A stretch of 64,000 nt of DNA from Breviolum minutum Mf 1.05b.01 (lineage: Eukaryota; Sar; Dinophyceae; Suessiales; Symbiodiniaceae): contig DF239393.1 of NCBI GenBank assembly GCA_000507305.1, positions 124,001 to 188,000 of the forward strand, given 5' to 3'. A program made the translations under genes and the position numbers. This document shows positions 10,630 through 20,004 of the stretch, in pieces (position 1 is the first letter of the stretch; every line of letters starts with the position of its first letter). The notes below the pieces were generated by a model. It was not told the origin of the DNA, searched no databases, and saw only the letters and a list, made by a program, of their open reading frames with translations.

Positions 10630-13600
10630 ATTGCCCAACCAATGTCACTTGTGGGTTCTGCAGCCATTCTTGGAAATTGGCCAAAAGCAGAAGATCCACC
10701 TTTGTCAAAGCATCTGCCCACATCACTCCAGTAGGTGTCCATCTCAGATCTTCAGGCTTCACAAATTCTTGGATGCTTCTGATCTGGATGATGGTTCTCT
10801 TCTCTGTCAGCACGGGGTTTGGTGAAATCACCGCATCATAGAGGCTCTGGCAATCAGTCACCTGAAGCTGACGTAGTCTTCGGCTGGGAGTACGTGGAGA
10901 GAAGTCATAGAGCAGCTCTGACAAAAAGTGATTGGCATACGCTGCGCGATCAACGCAGTCATCCATAGCATTAGCTTCACTAGCTAAAGTAGACCTTGTC
11001 ACTCTTGGAGAACGTCCACTTCGCCAGTCGATGATGGTTGCAGGTGTTGTTGCAACCAAGCAGTCAGGTGTCGTGACCAACACCAGGCATCCCATTTGAG
11101 ATTTGTAGCCAGGAGCGTTAGCCCACGAGCTGTCTGCATAGGCCACGATGAAAGTAGCCTTGTCCATTGGAATTGGCAAGTAGGTGAGGCCCAGATCCAT
11201 AGTTGCCTTGACCATGTCGATGCAGTCATAGAGCATCTTCAGATCTGCTGGACCAGTCTCTTGTCCACGGTTGCTGAGGCTGACCGTAGCACCAACATCC
11301 GGCCGAGTTTGGCCGCTGAGCCACTGCAATGATCCAGCGCAGCTGCGATATTCCTTCCATTCATCCTTGCTCAGGCAAGCATCACCATGAAGACGTCCTC
11401 GAGGTAGTTTGCCGGTAGGCATCTCCTTGATGAAATCTGTCTGAGTCACTTTGATCTGGTACTGCTTGTCTTGCTTCACCAGCTTGATTGTCTTTCCTCT
11501 GAAGACAATGGGAGTCTCCTCAGTCAAAGTCGTCTGGCTGCCCCACTGGAAAAGCTTGGTGATCTTCTCCAGGCTGTAGTCCTGACGAAAGGTCACCAAA
11601 AAGTCGTCAACGTGGACGATAACCAAAACCAAAAGATTGACCTCCTTGTCCTTCTCATAGAAGAGCATTTGGTGCAAATGGTGCTGGACGAGCCCTGCAC
11701 CTTTTGTGAGCTGATTCACGACATGCAAGTTCCAGGTACGGGGTGCATTGCAAAAACCGTACAGGTTGCCGACTACTTCATATAGTTCACTTGGAAAGCT
11801 CTGAGCCAGTGCTTGAATCTTGTCACGAGGAGGTCTCATGAAAAGTCTGCCTTGGCGAGGTTCCGGACTTCCCTGCAAGAAGGCGGTGCTCACATCCCCG
11901 GCCCACAAGGACCATGTCATAGGACAGAGCTGCACCAATCCATTGAGGCCTGCTGCAACCATTTGAATTAAAATCGCCTCCGTCATCCGATGAGGAGTGG
12001 GAGCCGTTCGGTCCAGAATCTTCAAGTCTGGGTCCAGACACCCCAGAACTACTGTTCTGCACTTTGGTCTGAGAGGTGGTACCCCACGATTTTTGTCTCT
12101 GTACGCATTCCGGGCAGGAATGATACGGTGACGAAGCACAGGATCTTGTCTGACCTGTTTGGTCTCCTCTGGTGAAAGAGCCACTATCGAGCCCCAACTG
12201 AGCCACGACTTGTACTCCTTCAAGTTGGCCTCCACATAGGCATTGACCACCTCTTCCTTCTCCTGCGTGATGACACGCCAGGGAATTTCCCTGTCCATTG
12301 CCTTCCGCTCTTGTCTCGACATAGAAGCCAGATCAGAAGGGCCATCTCTCATCTCATCGTCTGAAGAGTCAGACGACACCGGTTCCTCCAAGATCTCTGA
12401 AGCCAAAGTCCTGAAGGTCCTGCACTTGTCAGGTAGAGGCATTGGTTGGCTGCCATCCCATCCTTCCTCAGGAAGACAAATCTCCCGAAGTTGGTTGTTG
12501 TCCACATAGGTCATGAGTGTCATGTAGGGATCCAAAGAAGGTCGATCAGGTTCAGGGTCAAGGTTGATCACTTGGCCGTGCTGAGGTGGTTGAGGAGGCA
12601 TGTTATTGGAGATTGCTGCTGGCTGTTGGTCAGTCATTAGCTGTTGAGATTGTCCAGGTGGTAATAAAGAAGGTCGCTGTTGTCCAGAAGAAGGTTGACT
12701 GTTACGAAGTAGTGGTGGTGATCTTGAACGTGGTGAACGTTGTGGTGGTGTAGTTGGAATGAATGTGTCTGGATTGAAAGATTGCTGTTGAAAGTGTTGA
12801 TGGATATTCTGAGTATTGCTTTGATTGAAAGTGGGTGAATAGACCATAGGTGCTGGGAGCTGTTCTGGTTGATGAGAAGGTAGTGGAAGTTGGAGTTGTT
12901 GTTGAGGTGCTGGTGCAGGTGTGGCTGGTGCTAAACTTGATTCCACCAAAGGCATTGCAAGGTCAGGTAGTTGTTGAATGAAGTTGGCATCTTCGATGGA
13001 GACTTCGGCATCCAGAGGCTCATCTGCTGGTGGAGCTGGTCCACGTTCATCTTGCCATAGATCTTGCTGAAGTCTAGTAGCACCATCCTTCAAAATCTGC
13101 ACATCCTGTGAAGACGGTGTCCAGTTTTCAATGCCGAAAGCTGGACGCAACTGCTCATAGGTCACCTGCACCACGCTATTGCCATTATGTAGCCAAGCAC
13201 CTTTGCCATCTGGATCATGGGAGAGTAGACGACCAAGGATGTAGCCGCCACGCTTCTTCCCCTTTGCCTTCTTAGACCATCTCCAGTAGGCAGCCAAACT
13301 TCCAGGAAGAATGTCAGCAGCTTCTTGACGGCTGTTGGCTGTCTTCCTCAGGAGAGCACGTCTGATCACACTGCTAGCTCTTGTTTCAGCAATCACTCGA
13401 AGGGCTTGTGCACGAAGTTCTTCCACGAGCACATGATCGGCACCAACCAGCAATGCTCTTTCATCTCCAAATAGATCACCTGGAAAACGGGGCAGCCTTC
13501 CAAAAACTGCCTGGTATGGTGATCTTCCTTTGCTCGTCACAGAGCTGTTGATAGCTTGAAGGGCTGCAGTGAGAATCAGGTCAATCCCACCTGCCGAAGT

Positions 13601-13640
13601 CACGGCATACTCATCAATCAGCTTCTCCGTTTCTGAGAAC
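10628..13640 (-). CDS. copia integrase C-terminus, reverse transcriptase and RNase H
   Basis: About 1,000 codons open to a TAA at 10628. It starts with the end of the integrase (EKLIDEYAVTSAGGIDLI, SPYQAVFGRLPRFPG). Next is a Gln/Pro-rich linker around 12.6-13.0 kb. The reverse transcriptase follows: WAGDVSTAFLQG holds the first catalytic Asp (about 11.88 kb) and IVHVDDFLVT the Asp pair (about 11.6 kb). RNase H follows with YADSSWAN, LASEANAMDD and MWADALTK. The frame joins the integrase frame through a one-base slip near 13.64 kb; the upstream 26 codons in this frame read antisense to conserved IN sequence and are not coding. All key catalytic residues of RT are present. Confidence 0.88.
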
Positions 13641-14744
13641 TGCGTTCTTCCTTTCAATGGTGCCAATTCGCCAGTGAGCTTCTGCAGGAACTACCAAGAG
13701 ATGTGTTGCTGCAGATTCAACTTGTTCTTTGAAGGCACCACCAAAGCATCGATCGTCGTCAGCTTCAATCACTAAAGGATGTCCATAGGGTTGCAGCCAA
13801 GTCCGCCGCATAGCCTCATAGACAGCCTCTGATCCATAGTCATCCAGACGAACTGCTTGTTGAAGGCTAGTGGCCATGTCGACCATACCAAGCAGACAGT
13901 GATTGTTGCCAGACAACTCTCTGACCCAAAAGCGATCGATCTGAAGACGATCACCAAACTGTCCTGACATTGCTGGGACAGCGGCTGGTCTTGGTGCTTG
14001 TGGTTGTCGAGAACGCTTGCAAGTTCCACATTCCAAATGTTCCAAGCATGAAAGCACCTGAGAATTGATGGCTCCATGCATGGTGAACAATCTGATGAGC
14101 TCCTTCTTGTTGGCGTGGCCTGAATTGACATGAAGACGAGCGATAGATGCCTGAACTTCTCGAGGAATGTTTGGAGGAAGTCCTGGAAAACGAACATCAG
14201 TGCGAAGTCCAGGAACATGCACATCAGGGCTTACTTCTTCTCGCATAGCTTTATCTCCTTCATCTTCTTCAGCCGAACCAAACACAAAGATGCCGGTTTT
14301 CACAGGTCGTGCAAACCGTTGCTTTGGGAACTCAATGTTGGCCACATCCTCATCATCGATCTCAATGGTATGGTCGTTGTAGAGAAGGGCTGAGCATCTG
14401 TGGGTGTATGAAATGTCTCTTGGCATTCGTCGGAGTGTTGGTGTCACAGCAACTTGAAATCGGGTGATCTCCCAAGGAACCAAGGCTGTGACTTCTTGGT
14501 ATAGAGGTTGATCTTTGCGGAGGTTGATGGATTTGGTTGAAGTTGTTCCAAAAAGCTGAGCCACAGCTTCCAAGGCACTTCTCCATCTTGCTTCATCTTC
14601 GACTGGCTTGGCATACATCACGCAAAGAGGTTTTGAGAATCTTCCAGGATCACGTAGACGAGCTTCAGCACGTAGGGCTCGAAGCATAGTCCTGACCATC
14701 TTCTCTGGATAGACCTGCGAATCGGTGACTCGCTGTCCTTCCAA
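13614..14744 (-). CDS. copia integrase
   Basis: The frame carries the zinc-binding part (LHVNSGHANKKELIRLF, then CLEHLECGTCKRS: the H-H-C-C pattern), then LQIDRFWV, VIEADDDRCFGG and GTIERKNAVLR, which supply the D-D-E catalytic triad. It stops early at 13614 because of the frameshift near 13.64 kb; the natural continuation lies in the next frame. Upstream it overlaps the methyltransferase-like frame, and the slip between them is near 14.70-14.76 kb. There is no ATG at the left of this frame, as expected for an internal polyprotein part. Confidence 0.85.
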   Translation of the reverse strand: MEGQRVTDSQVYPEKMVRTMLRALRAEARLRDPGRFSKPLCVMYAKPVEDEARWRSALEAVAQLFGTTSTKSINLRKDQPLYQEVTALVPWEITRFQVAVTPTLRRMPRDISYTHRCSALLYNDHTIEIDDEDVANIEFPKQRFARPVKTGIFVFGSAEEDEGDKAMREEVSPDVHVPGLRTDVRFPGLPPNIPREVQASIARLHVNSGHANKKELIRLFTMHGAINSQVLSCLEHLECGTCKRSRQPQAPRPAAVPAMSGQFGDRLQIDRFWVRELSGNNHCLLGMVDMATSLQQAVRLDDYGSEAVYEAMRRTWLQPYGHPLVIEADDDRCFGGAFKEQVESAATHLLVVPAEAHWRIGTIERKNAVLRNGEAD

Positions 14745-15420
14745 AGGTCTGCAAGGGCTCTCTCATCTGAAGAAAGGCGCATACCTAGCATCTCAGCAAG
14801 CTCCTTGTGGTTGGTGAGGAACTTGTAGGTCTTGAGGATAGGCATGCCATCTGCATCCTTGCCATCAAATGCACCTGCATCGCTAAGAACCACATAGTTG
14901 TCTGGGTGATTCTCCAAGTTCTGAACTTCTGGCTCTTCCCACAGTCTGCTCCTCAAAGGATTCTCAAAGAGGTAGTAGTTGCCCAGTTCACGCTGTGTGT
15001 GGCATCTATCAACTGTCCATCTTACACCGTCTCTTTCGCCTTCACGAAGGTCGTGGAGTTCATGCAGTCTGTCGGAATAGTTCAGATTCTCATTGAATAT
15101 GCACCAGAACGTGCATGGTAGACCAACGATCAGGAGGATTGGTTGAAAGCGATGTTGGGCTTTCTCACAGATCAGTCTCACCTGAGGGTCGTTGAGGTCA
15201 TAGCCATCCACTTTGTCGAAGGATTGCAGTGAAGTCAAACCATAGGAAGGTGTGAGGGTGGTAGGCAGAGATGCACCGCTGTAGAGCTCCATCAAGTCCA
15301 CCTTGTTATACTTTGTGGGGATGGTCGCCGCATTCACAAGAGCTACCTCCTGTTCAAGGACCTTGACATTCTTTTTGATGTTGCCAGTCAATCGCTTTCT
15401 CTGTCCATTTGGAAGACCTA
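14618..15420 (-). CDS. C5-methyltransferase-like domain inside the copia polyprotein
   Basis: Between protease and integrase the frame reads LMELYSGAS (about 15270-15297), a motif-I-like glycine-rich start; an acidic stretch FDKVDGYDLND; IVGLPCTFWC (about 15103-15123), with the Pro-Cys of motif IV; and YYLFENPLRSRLW (about 14956-14970), with the ENP of motif VI. This is the motif order of cytosine-5 DNA methyltransferases. No clear target-recognition domain or motifs IX-X are seen, so activity is doubtful. DNA methyltransferase genes captured by retrotransposons have been reported from dinoflagellates; whether this domain is of that lineage needs an alignment. Confidence 0.6.
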
Positions 15421-15830
15421 GAAGCGGCTTGCGATCACTTGTTCTGATTGGTCCATCATCACATCGAAGTCCTGGAGGGCCTCTGCTGTCAGGGCTCCAT
15501 GTCCTGCAACCGAGGATGTCATCGATTGAGGTCTTGAGCGTCTCTTGGGTTGAGGCTGGATTGGAAGTTGCTTTGGTACGGGCAACGCCATTGGTCCCTG
15601 AGTCTGGCGGCAGGCATAGTTCTGTTTTGGTGCAGCTGCCGTGGGATAACTGATTGACGGCTGCTCCAAGTGTCCATCCGTTGGAGTCCAAGGCACAGGT
15701 GGCGGCTGCGAGCGTTTGGAGGAGAATCCATCCAACTTCCAATTGCCTTGATCTTCGTTCCACTTCCACCTTTGATGGCATGTCTTGCATCTTGTGTACC
15801 TCCCCCATGCATTGCCGTATCTCTGGAACT
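15418..15830 (-). CDS. copia linker with paired-Cys/Trp motif
   Basis: In a third frame the stretch at about 15735-15830 reads FQRYGNAWGRYTRCKTCHQ followed by RWKW, then a Pro/Gln-rich tail to 15418. The CxxC plus aromatic pattern looks like a small zinc or nucleic-acid-binding module. The two longer frames open over the same bases give no recognisable sequence here. It joins the protease frame upstream and the methyltransferase frame downstream only through frameshifts. Confidence 0.5.
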
Positions 15831-15849
15831 CGGGGTGGGTTGCATGGAT

Positions 15850-18800
15850 TGTGATTGACCGAGGGCATGATCATTGGTGAGTTGGCCTTCGGTGCTGTCA
15901 CTGATCTTGAAGACGTTGCCAAGCGAGTTCTCACACTTGAAGAGCTCGGCATCTCGAAGGTTGTGTCCCCCACCATGCCCATTCTCCATGCTGCTGCCAG
16001 TTGGATCCAAACCTTCCTCTGGAACCGAAGCAGTCGGGTCACAAGTGTTCGCCATCCTTCTGCTGCTACACTTCCGAGGTCCATGAGATCGAAAACTTGA
16101 CTTCACCGATGTTTTGAAGCTTGTTGCTGCTGAAGAGTGATGAGTTGTTCTTGCTGTTGCTGCAGGCAAAGAGTCAGTGCATGCTAGTGGATCAACTGGT
16201 TGACTGCTCATCAAAACAAAATTGACTTCCTTGTCATGCAACATTGACTCAGCGACTCTCCCATCAAGCAACTGAGGGGCCTTTGGGAACTGCGTGATGT
16301 CGATGGCCATGTTGCCATCCAAGTTGACCAATTGAACCTCACACGCGAGAGCACTGATTGCCACTCTGTTGTTGGGGATGTCAAGGATGAAGCCCAACTT
16401 ACTCATCATAGACAAACTCCCCAAAAAGGGTATGCCAGCTTCCAAAATGCTTGCCCCAAGATAGCAACACTGTTCTTGAACACCCATAGGAAAATGTGCC
16501 AACTTGTCGCCAGCGCCAAATTGAAACAGTTCTCTTTGGTGGTGAAGAAAAGTTGGAAGGGTGATGCCATTCTCATTCTCAATGTTCTTCAGCAAACGGT
16601 CATGATGTTGATACCACGAAAAACCGCAACATGAACGTTGACATGCAGTATCCAAAATCATATAGTGTGCTGATTGCTCCATGTTAGAAACCAAGGGGAT
16701 CTTGTCGGTGGTGCTAAAAACAACCATGACTGAATGTGGTGGAAATTCTTGGTGCTCATCCCATGGTTCTTCTGTCTGAAAACCTGTGTAGTGGTTCACG
16801 GTGAACACCTTTTTGCCACCAGCATCGGACTTGCCACCTTTGGGTTTAGTCTTGCCTTTGCCGCTTGAAGACTTACCACCAGACACTTTGCATTGCTCAT
16901 CGCCAGCCCAGTGTCCAAGCTCTCCGCAAGCAGCGCAAGGTGACTCTTGCTTTCGTTGCTCTATGGATTTCTTTGGACCATTTCTGAATTTTCTGCCTTG
17001 AGTCATGGCAGCAAGTTTCTTGGCCGTGACAGTGAGAACACGGGCAAGGTCCTCAAAGTCATTGTTGTCACCCTCGGCATCTTCGGTGACGTCATGTTCT
17101 TCATCACCATGTTCGGGGTCAGGTTGACCCTCTTCATCAAAGCCACTTGCACCTTCTTCAGGTGCTGCATCATCTGCTTCTTCCTGTGGGTCTTCAACAA
17201 CTGTTTCGAAGACTTTCTGAGATCTATGTTGTTGACTGCCAAACTTGCCATCGTGACGACGATGTTGTTGTTGATGGGGAGATTGGCCTGAGTGATGATT
17301 CCCTCGACTGTCTCCTTTGCCTTTCTGGTGATCACCTTTTCCAGCAACGGGTGGTGCAGGTCGATACTCAGGAAACTGCATGCAAAGAGCTGAAGCCACC
17401 GATTCAAAGTCCATCCGTTGACCGGTGCCGACCAAGACCATCCGTTGTTGCTCCAAGGTGAGTTTGGCTCGGTCCAACAATCTCGAACCACGAGCCTCAT
17501 TGTCATAGGTCAGGGAAACATCAATTCCAATCGACATCAATGAAGCCTCAATGCGACGATATCGATTGATGAAGCCACGCAATGTCTCCAAGTTCTGTCG
17601 ATAGATGTGCTCATACTCATGAAGCACGTGTCTTTTCACATAGACCGACTTCTGCTGGAAAGCACTCTTGAGCTGGTCCAGCACGAACTGCACGCCATCC
17701 TCGTGAAAGATCTTTGACATGTCAGCAAATTCCAGTTGTTGTTCGGCTTCTCCACTGAGTGAGGAGTAGAGCATCAAGCCGGCCTCGGCTCTAGTCATGT
17801 AGAACCGAATCTGCATTTGCCACAGCTTGACTTTTCTTTCATAGCGCTCAAAAGCGCGAACGTCACCAGGTTGATATTTCCAACTGGGTGGTTGGGGCGG
17901 TGCCCCGCCACGGAACTTCACACCTTTCTGAGGGCCCATGACGCTCAACCATGAAGTGCCTTGACTCGATTTTGCTTGACCATTGCTTCCAAGTGGTGAT
18001 CTGTCAGAACCACCACCACCACTAGCAGCTCGAGGGCCTCTTTCCTGAGTCGGGGGCGCATCACGTTGAGGTACGGGATCTTGTTGAAGTGGTGCTCCAT
18101 CAAAGCCATCAGGGTCCACCGAAGGGTCGATGGTTGGTACTTCACTTTCTGCTTGCTCTTCTGTGCCATGGGAGGAAGGACCAATGCCAACTGAAGGAGG
18201 ACCATGGCGGTTTCTCCTTCTTCTTCTTCTGGGATTTCTCTGACCATTGCCACCGCCTGATGGAGGTTGATCTCCATGAGGTGGTTCTTCTCCGAAAGGC
18301 ATGAAGAGCCAAGTACCTCCATTGGTTTGAAACCTAGTCGACTGACGAGGGTTCAGACCAGGAGGAAAAGACTCTGAAGGCATCCACGCTCCACGAAGAT
18401 GGACGTTAGGAGGATTGTCTCGTTGGGGTCTGTCACATTCACGATCGGGAGGAGGAACTTCTTGAGGTATTTGACGCTCATAGTTGCCAGAAGGAGGTTG
18501 CATCCTCCGAAACACAGCTGGGTCGGGCTCTTCATCATCACCGTCGAGCTGGGAGTTGCTTCCTCGACCATATCGACTTGCTTGATCCAATTCTGGTTGC
18601 CATCTCATGTCAGTAGTTGAACTCTGAGCTGACCTCCAGGGAAAGTTGATGGAGGGGCCTTTTCCAGTCGGTCTCGGGGTATTCCATGCCAAACCTTTCT
18701 TACCTCCAGCACGTGAGGTCATCATCCCACCGGCATCCAGCCGAGCATCAAAAGACTCCTCAAAGCTGTGCGCAGTGGTAGCATGTTGAGGCTCCTGCAA

Positions 18801-18893
18801 ATCATCATCCGCATCTGAAGTCATCGGGTAAATCTCGGGAGGATTAAGATTCACCACTCGAGGACCAGGTGAACGATGCAGCAGTGAGGCCAT
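15850..18893 (-). CDS. copia gag and aspartic protease
   Basis: The first ATG after the 5' LTR is at 18893 (MASLLHRSPGP); upstream in-frame codons lie in the LTR. An acidic, Pro/Arg-rich N-terminus is followed by a gag region (YERKVKLWQMQIRFYM, YSSLSGEAEQQLEF). Then comes a zinc knuckle CAACGELGHWAGDEQC (about 16889-16939), CX2CX4HX6C instead of the usual X4, and the protease motif ILDTACQRSCCG (about 16628-16660), with the catalytic Asp in DTA. The frame stays open to 15519, but past about 15.9 kb it no longer looks like the element, so the true frame leaves there. Confidence 0.85.
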
Positions 18894-18900
18894 GAATCGC

Positions 18901-18917
18901 AAAGGCTCCGGTGCCAA
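18901..18917 (-). other. Primer-binding site of the copia element
   Basis: In element sense, TGGCACCGGAGCC starts one base after the 5' LTR. TGG is the complement of the CCA end of a tRNA, so this is the expected site for tRNA priming of minus-strand synthesis. The tRNA was not identified. Confidence 0.6.
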
Positions 18918-19067
18918 CTGATGCACTCGAAGCAAAACCTAGTGCAAGTGCGTGCTCGCACCTTTTTGCTAAGTTCGAAGCTCAAGATGCCGGCAGTCTG
19001 CGGCGGAGACGTCTGAAGAAAGAAAACAGGACATGTGGTTGGCAACGGCAGTAGCTACATTTTCACA
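18918..19067 (-). repeat. 5' LTR of the copia element
   Basis: 150 bp, one mismatch to the 3' LTR (A at 18930). It should hold the element promoter; no TATA box is evident. It is followed by the ATTAAT duplication at 19068-19073. Confidence 0.93.
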
Positions 19068-20004
19068 ATTAATAAATCACATCTATGATGAATCACTTTT
19101 GTCAATCCGTTTGTTTTTGGTTGGTTTGGTTTGGTTAGTTGTCCCTCAGCACACTTAAAGACGGGCACGCCTTCACCCTTCAACTCTTGGTTGTTTGCAC
19201 CAAGATTTCAGAGCCAAATCTCCTCAAACCCAAACGACCAACCGATGGCTGCTTGGTAATGATAAGTTGAATCGGATTGGCTACCCCTTTACTCAAACGC
19301 TACACCTGAACACAAGAAAAACGAGGTTTTTTTAATTTTTGGTGGTTGGCACCAACTAGCTTTGAGGGGGGGTCGGTTGATATGGGATAGTATATGAAAC
19401 CATCTTGGAGTAGATGTAATGTATTACACCTCCGAAGTTTAACAGCTCTTCCGTGAAAAATGATCGTTGGAAGACCATCCTTTTCTTTTCTTTTGGCGCC
19501 ATAGTATACAACTTTTCAGAGTCCATCTTAAACTTCAGGGGTGTAGACTATGGAATCGAAGAATTCCTACAAGGAGGCTGAAAATTGGGGTGCTAGTTCA
19601 GGACAGAGAAATTATCATGAATGTAATACAGTATATCATCAGTATACCCTCCCTACAAAGATCGTTTGAAGATGATCCCCGTCTTTTTGGAATGCCATCT
19701 TTTCAGGTGCTATGTTGTCAACTGATGGTAAATTGGTGGTTTTGGGTATTCTAGGGGTGCCCCTACATAACAATCCCTTTCATAAGGGGATCGAAGGAAT
19801 TCAAACCACCAACCCAAACCACTAATTAATCATTGGTTTGATGTATGGTTGCATGCCATGTAAAAATATATGAAACTAACAGCGTGCCCCTGAAAAATGG
19901 TGGTTGGAAGACGATCCTTTCCATTTGGGAAGACCTATTTTCAGGGTCTATCTATTAATTTCGGGGAGGGTATATCCAGGGGCTCCCATCATTTTTGAGC
20001 CAAA
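19068..20004. other. Non-coding stretch 3' of the PUF gene, with two family B MITEs
   Basis: It holds the right target duplication (19068-19073) and family B copies at about 19425-19545 and 19867-19972 (GAAACTAACAG near the left, AATTTCGGGGAGGGTA at the right of the second). It should contain the PUF 3' UTR; no polyadenylation signal is recognisable. Nothing else seen. Confidence 0.5.

Larger units (their letters stand above)
10465..19067 (-). mobile_element. Ty1/copia LTR retrotransposon, near-complete, dinoflagellate type
   Basis: An 8.6-kb element transcribed from the minus strand. Order along the RNA: LTR, primer-binding site, gag with zinc knuckle, aspartic protease, a short Cys/Trp motif, a C5-methyltransferase-like domain, integrase, reverse transcriptase, RNase H, purine tract, LTR. 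Integrase before RT makes it copia, not gypsy. The LTRs differ at a single base (10477 G versus 18930 A), so the insertion is recent. Despite this the coding region changes frame about four times (near 15.8-16.0, 15.3-15.4, 14.7 and 13.64 kb), so as assembled it could not make one polyprotein. It sits between the vWA and PUF genes, or in a 5' intron of the vWA gene. Confidence 0.93.

Noticed and set aside
15519..15850. Continuation of the gag-protease frame to 15519 as coding
   Set aside because: The translation has no conserved sequence there, whereas a third frame gives a structured Cys/Trp motif.
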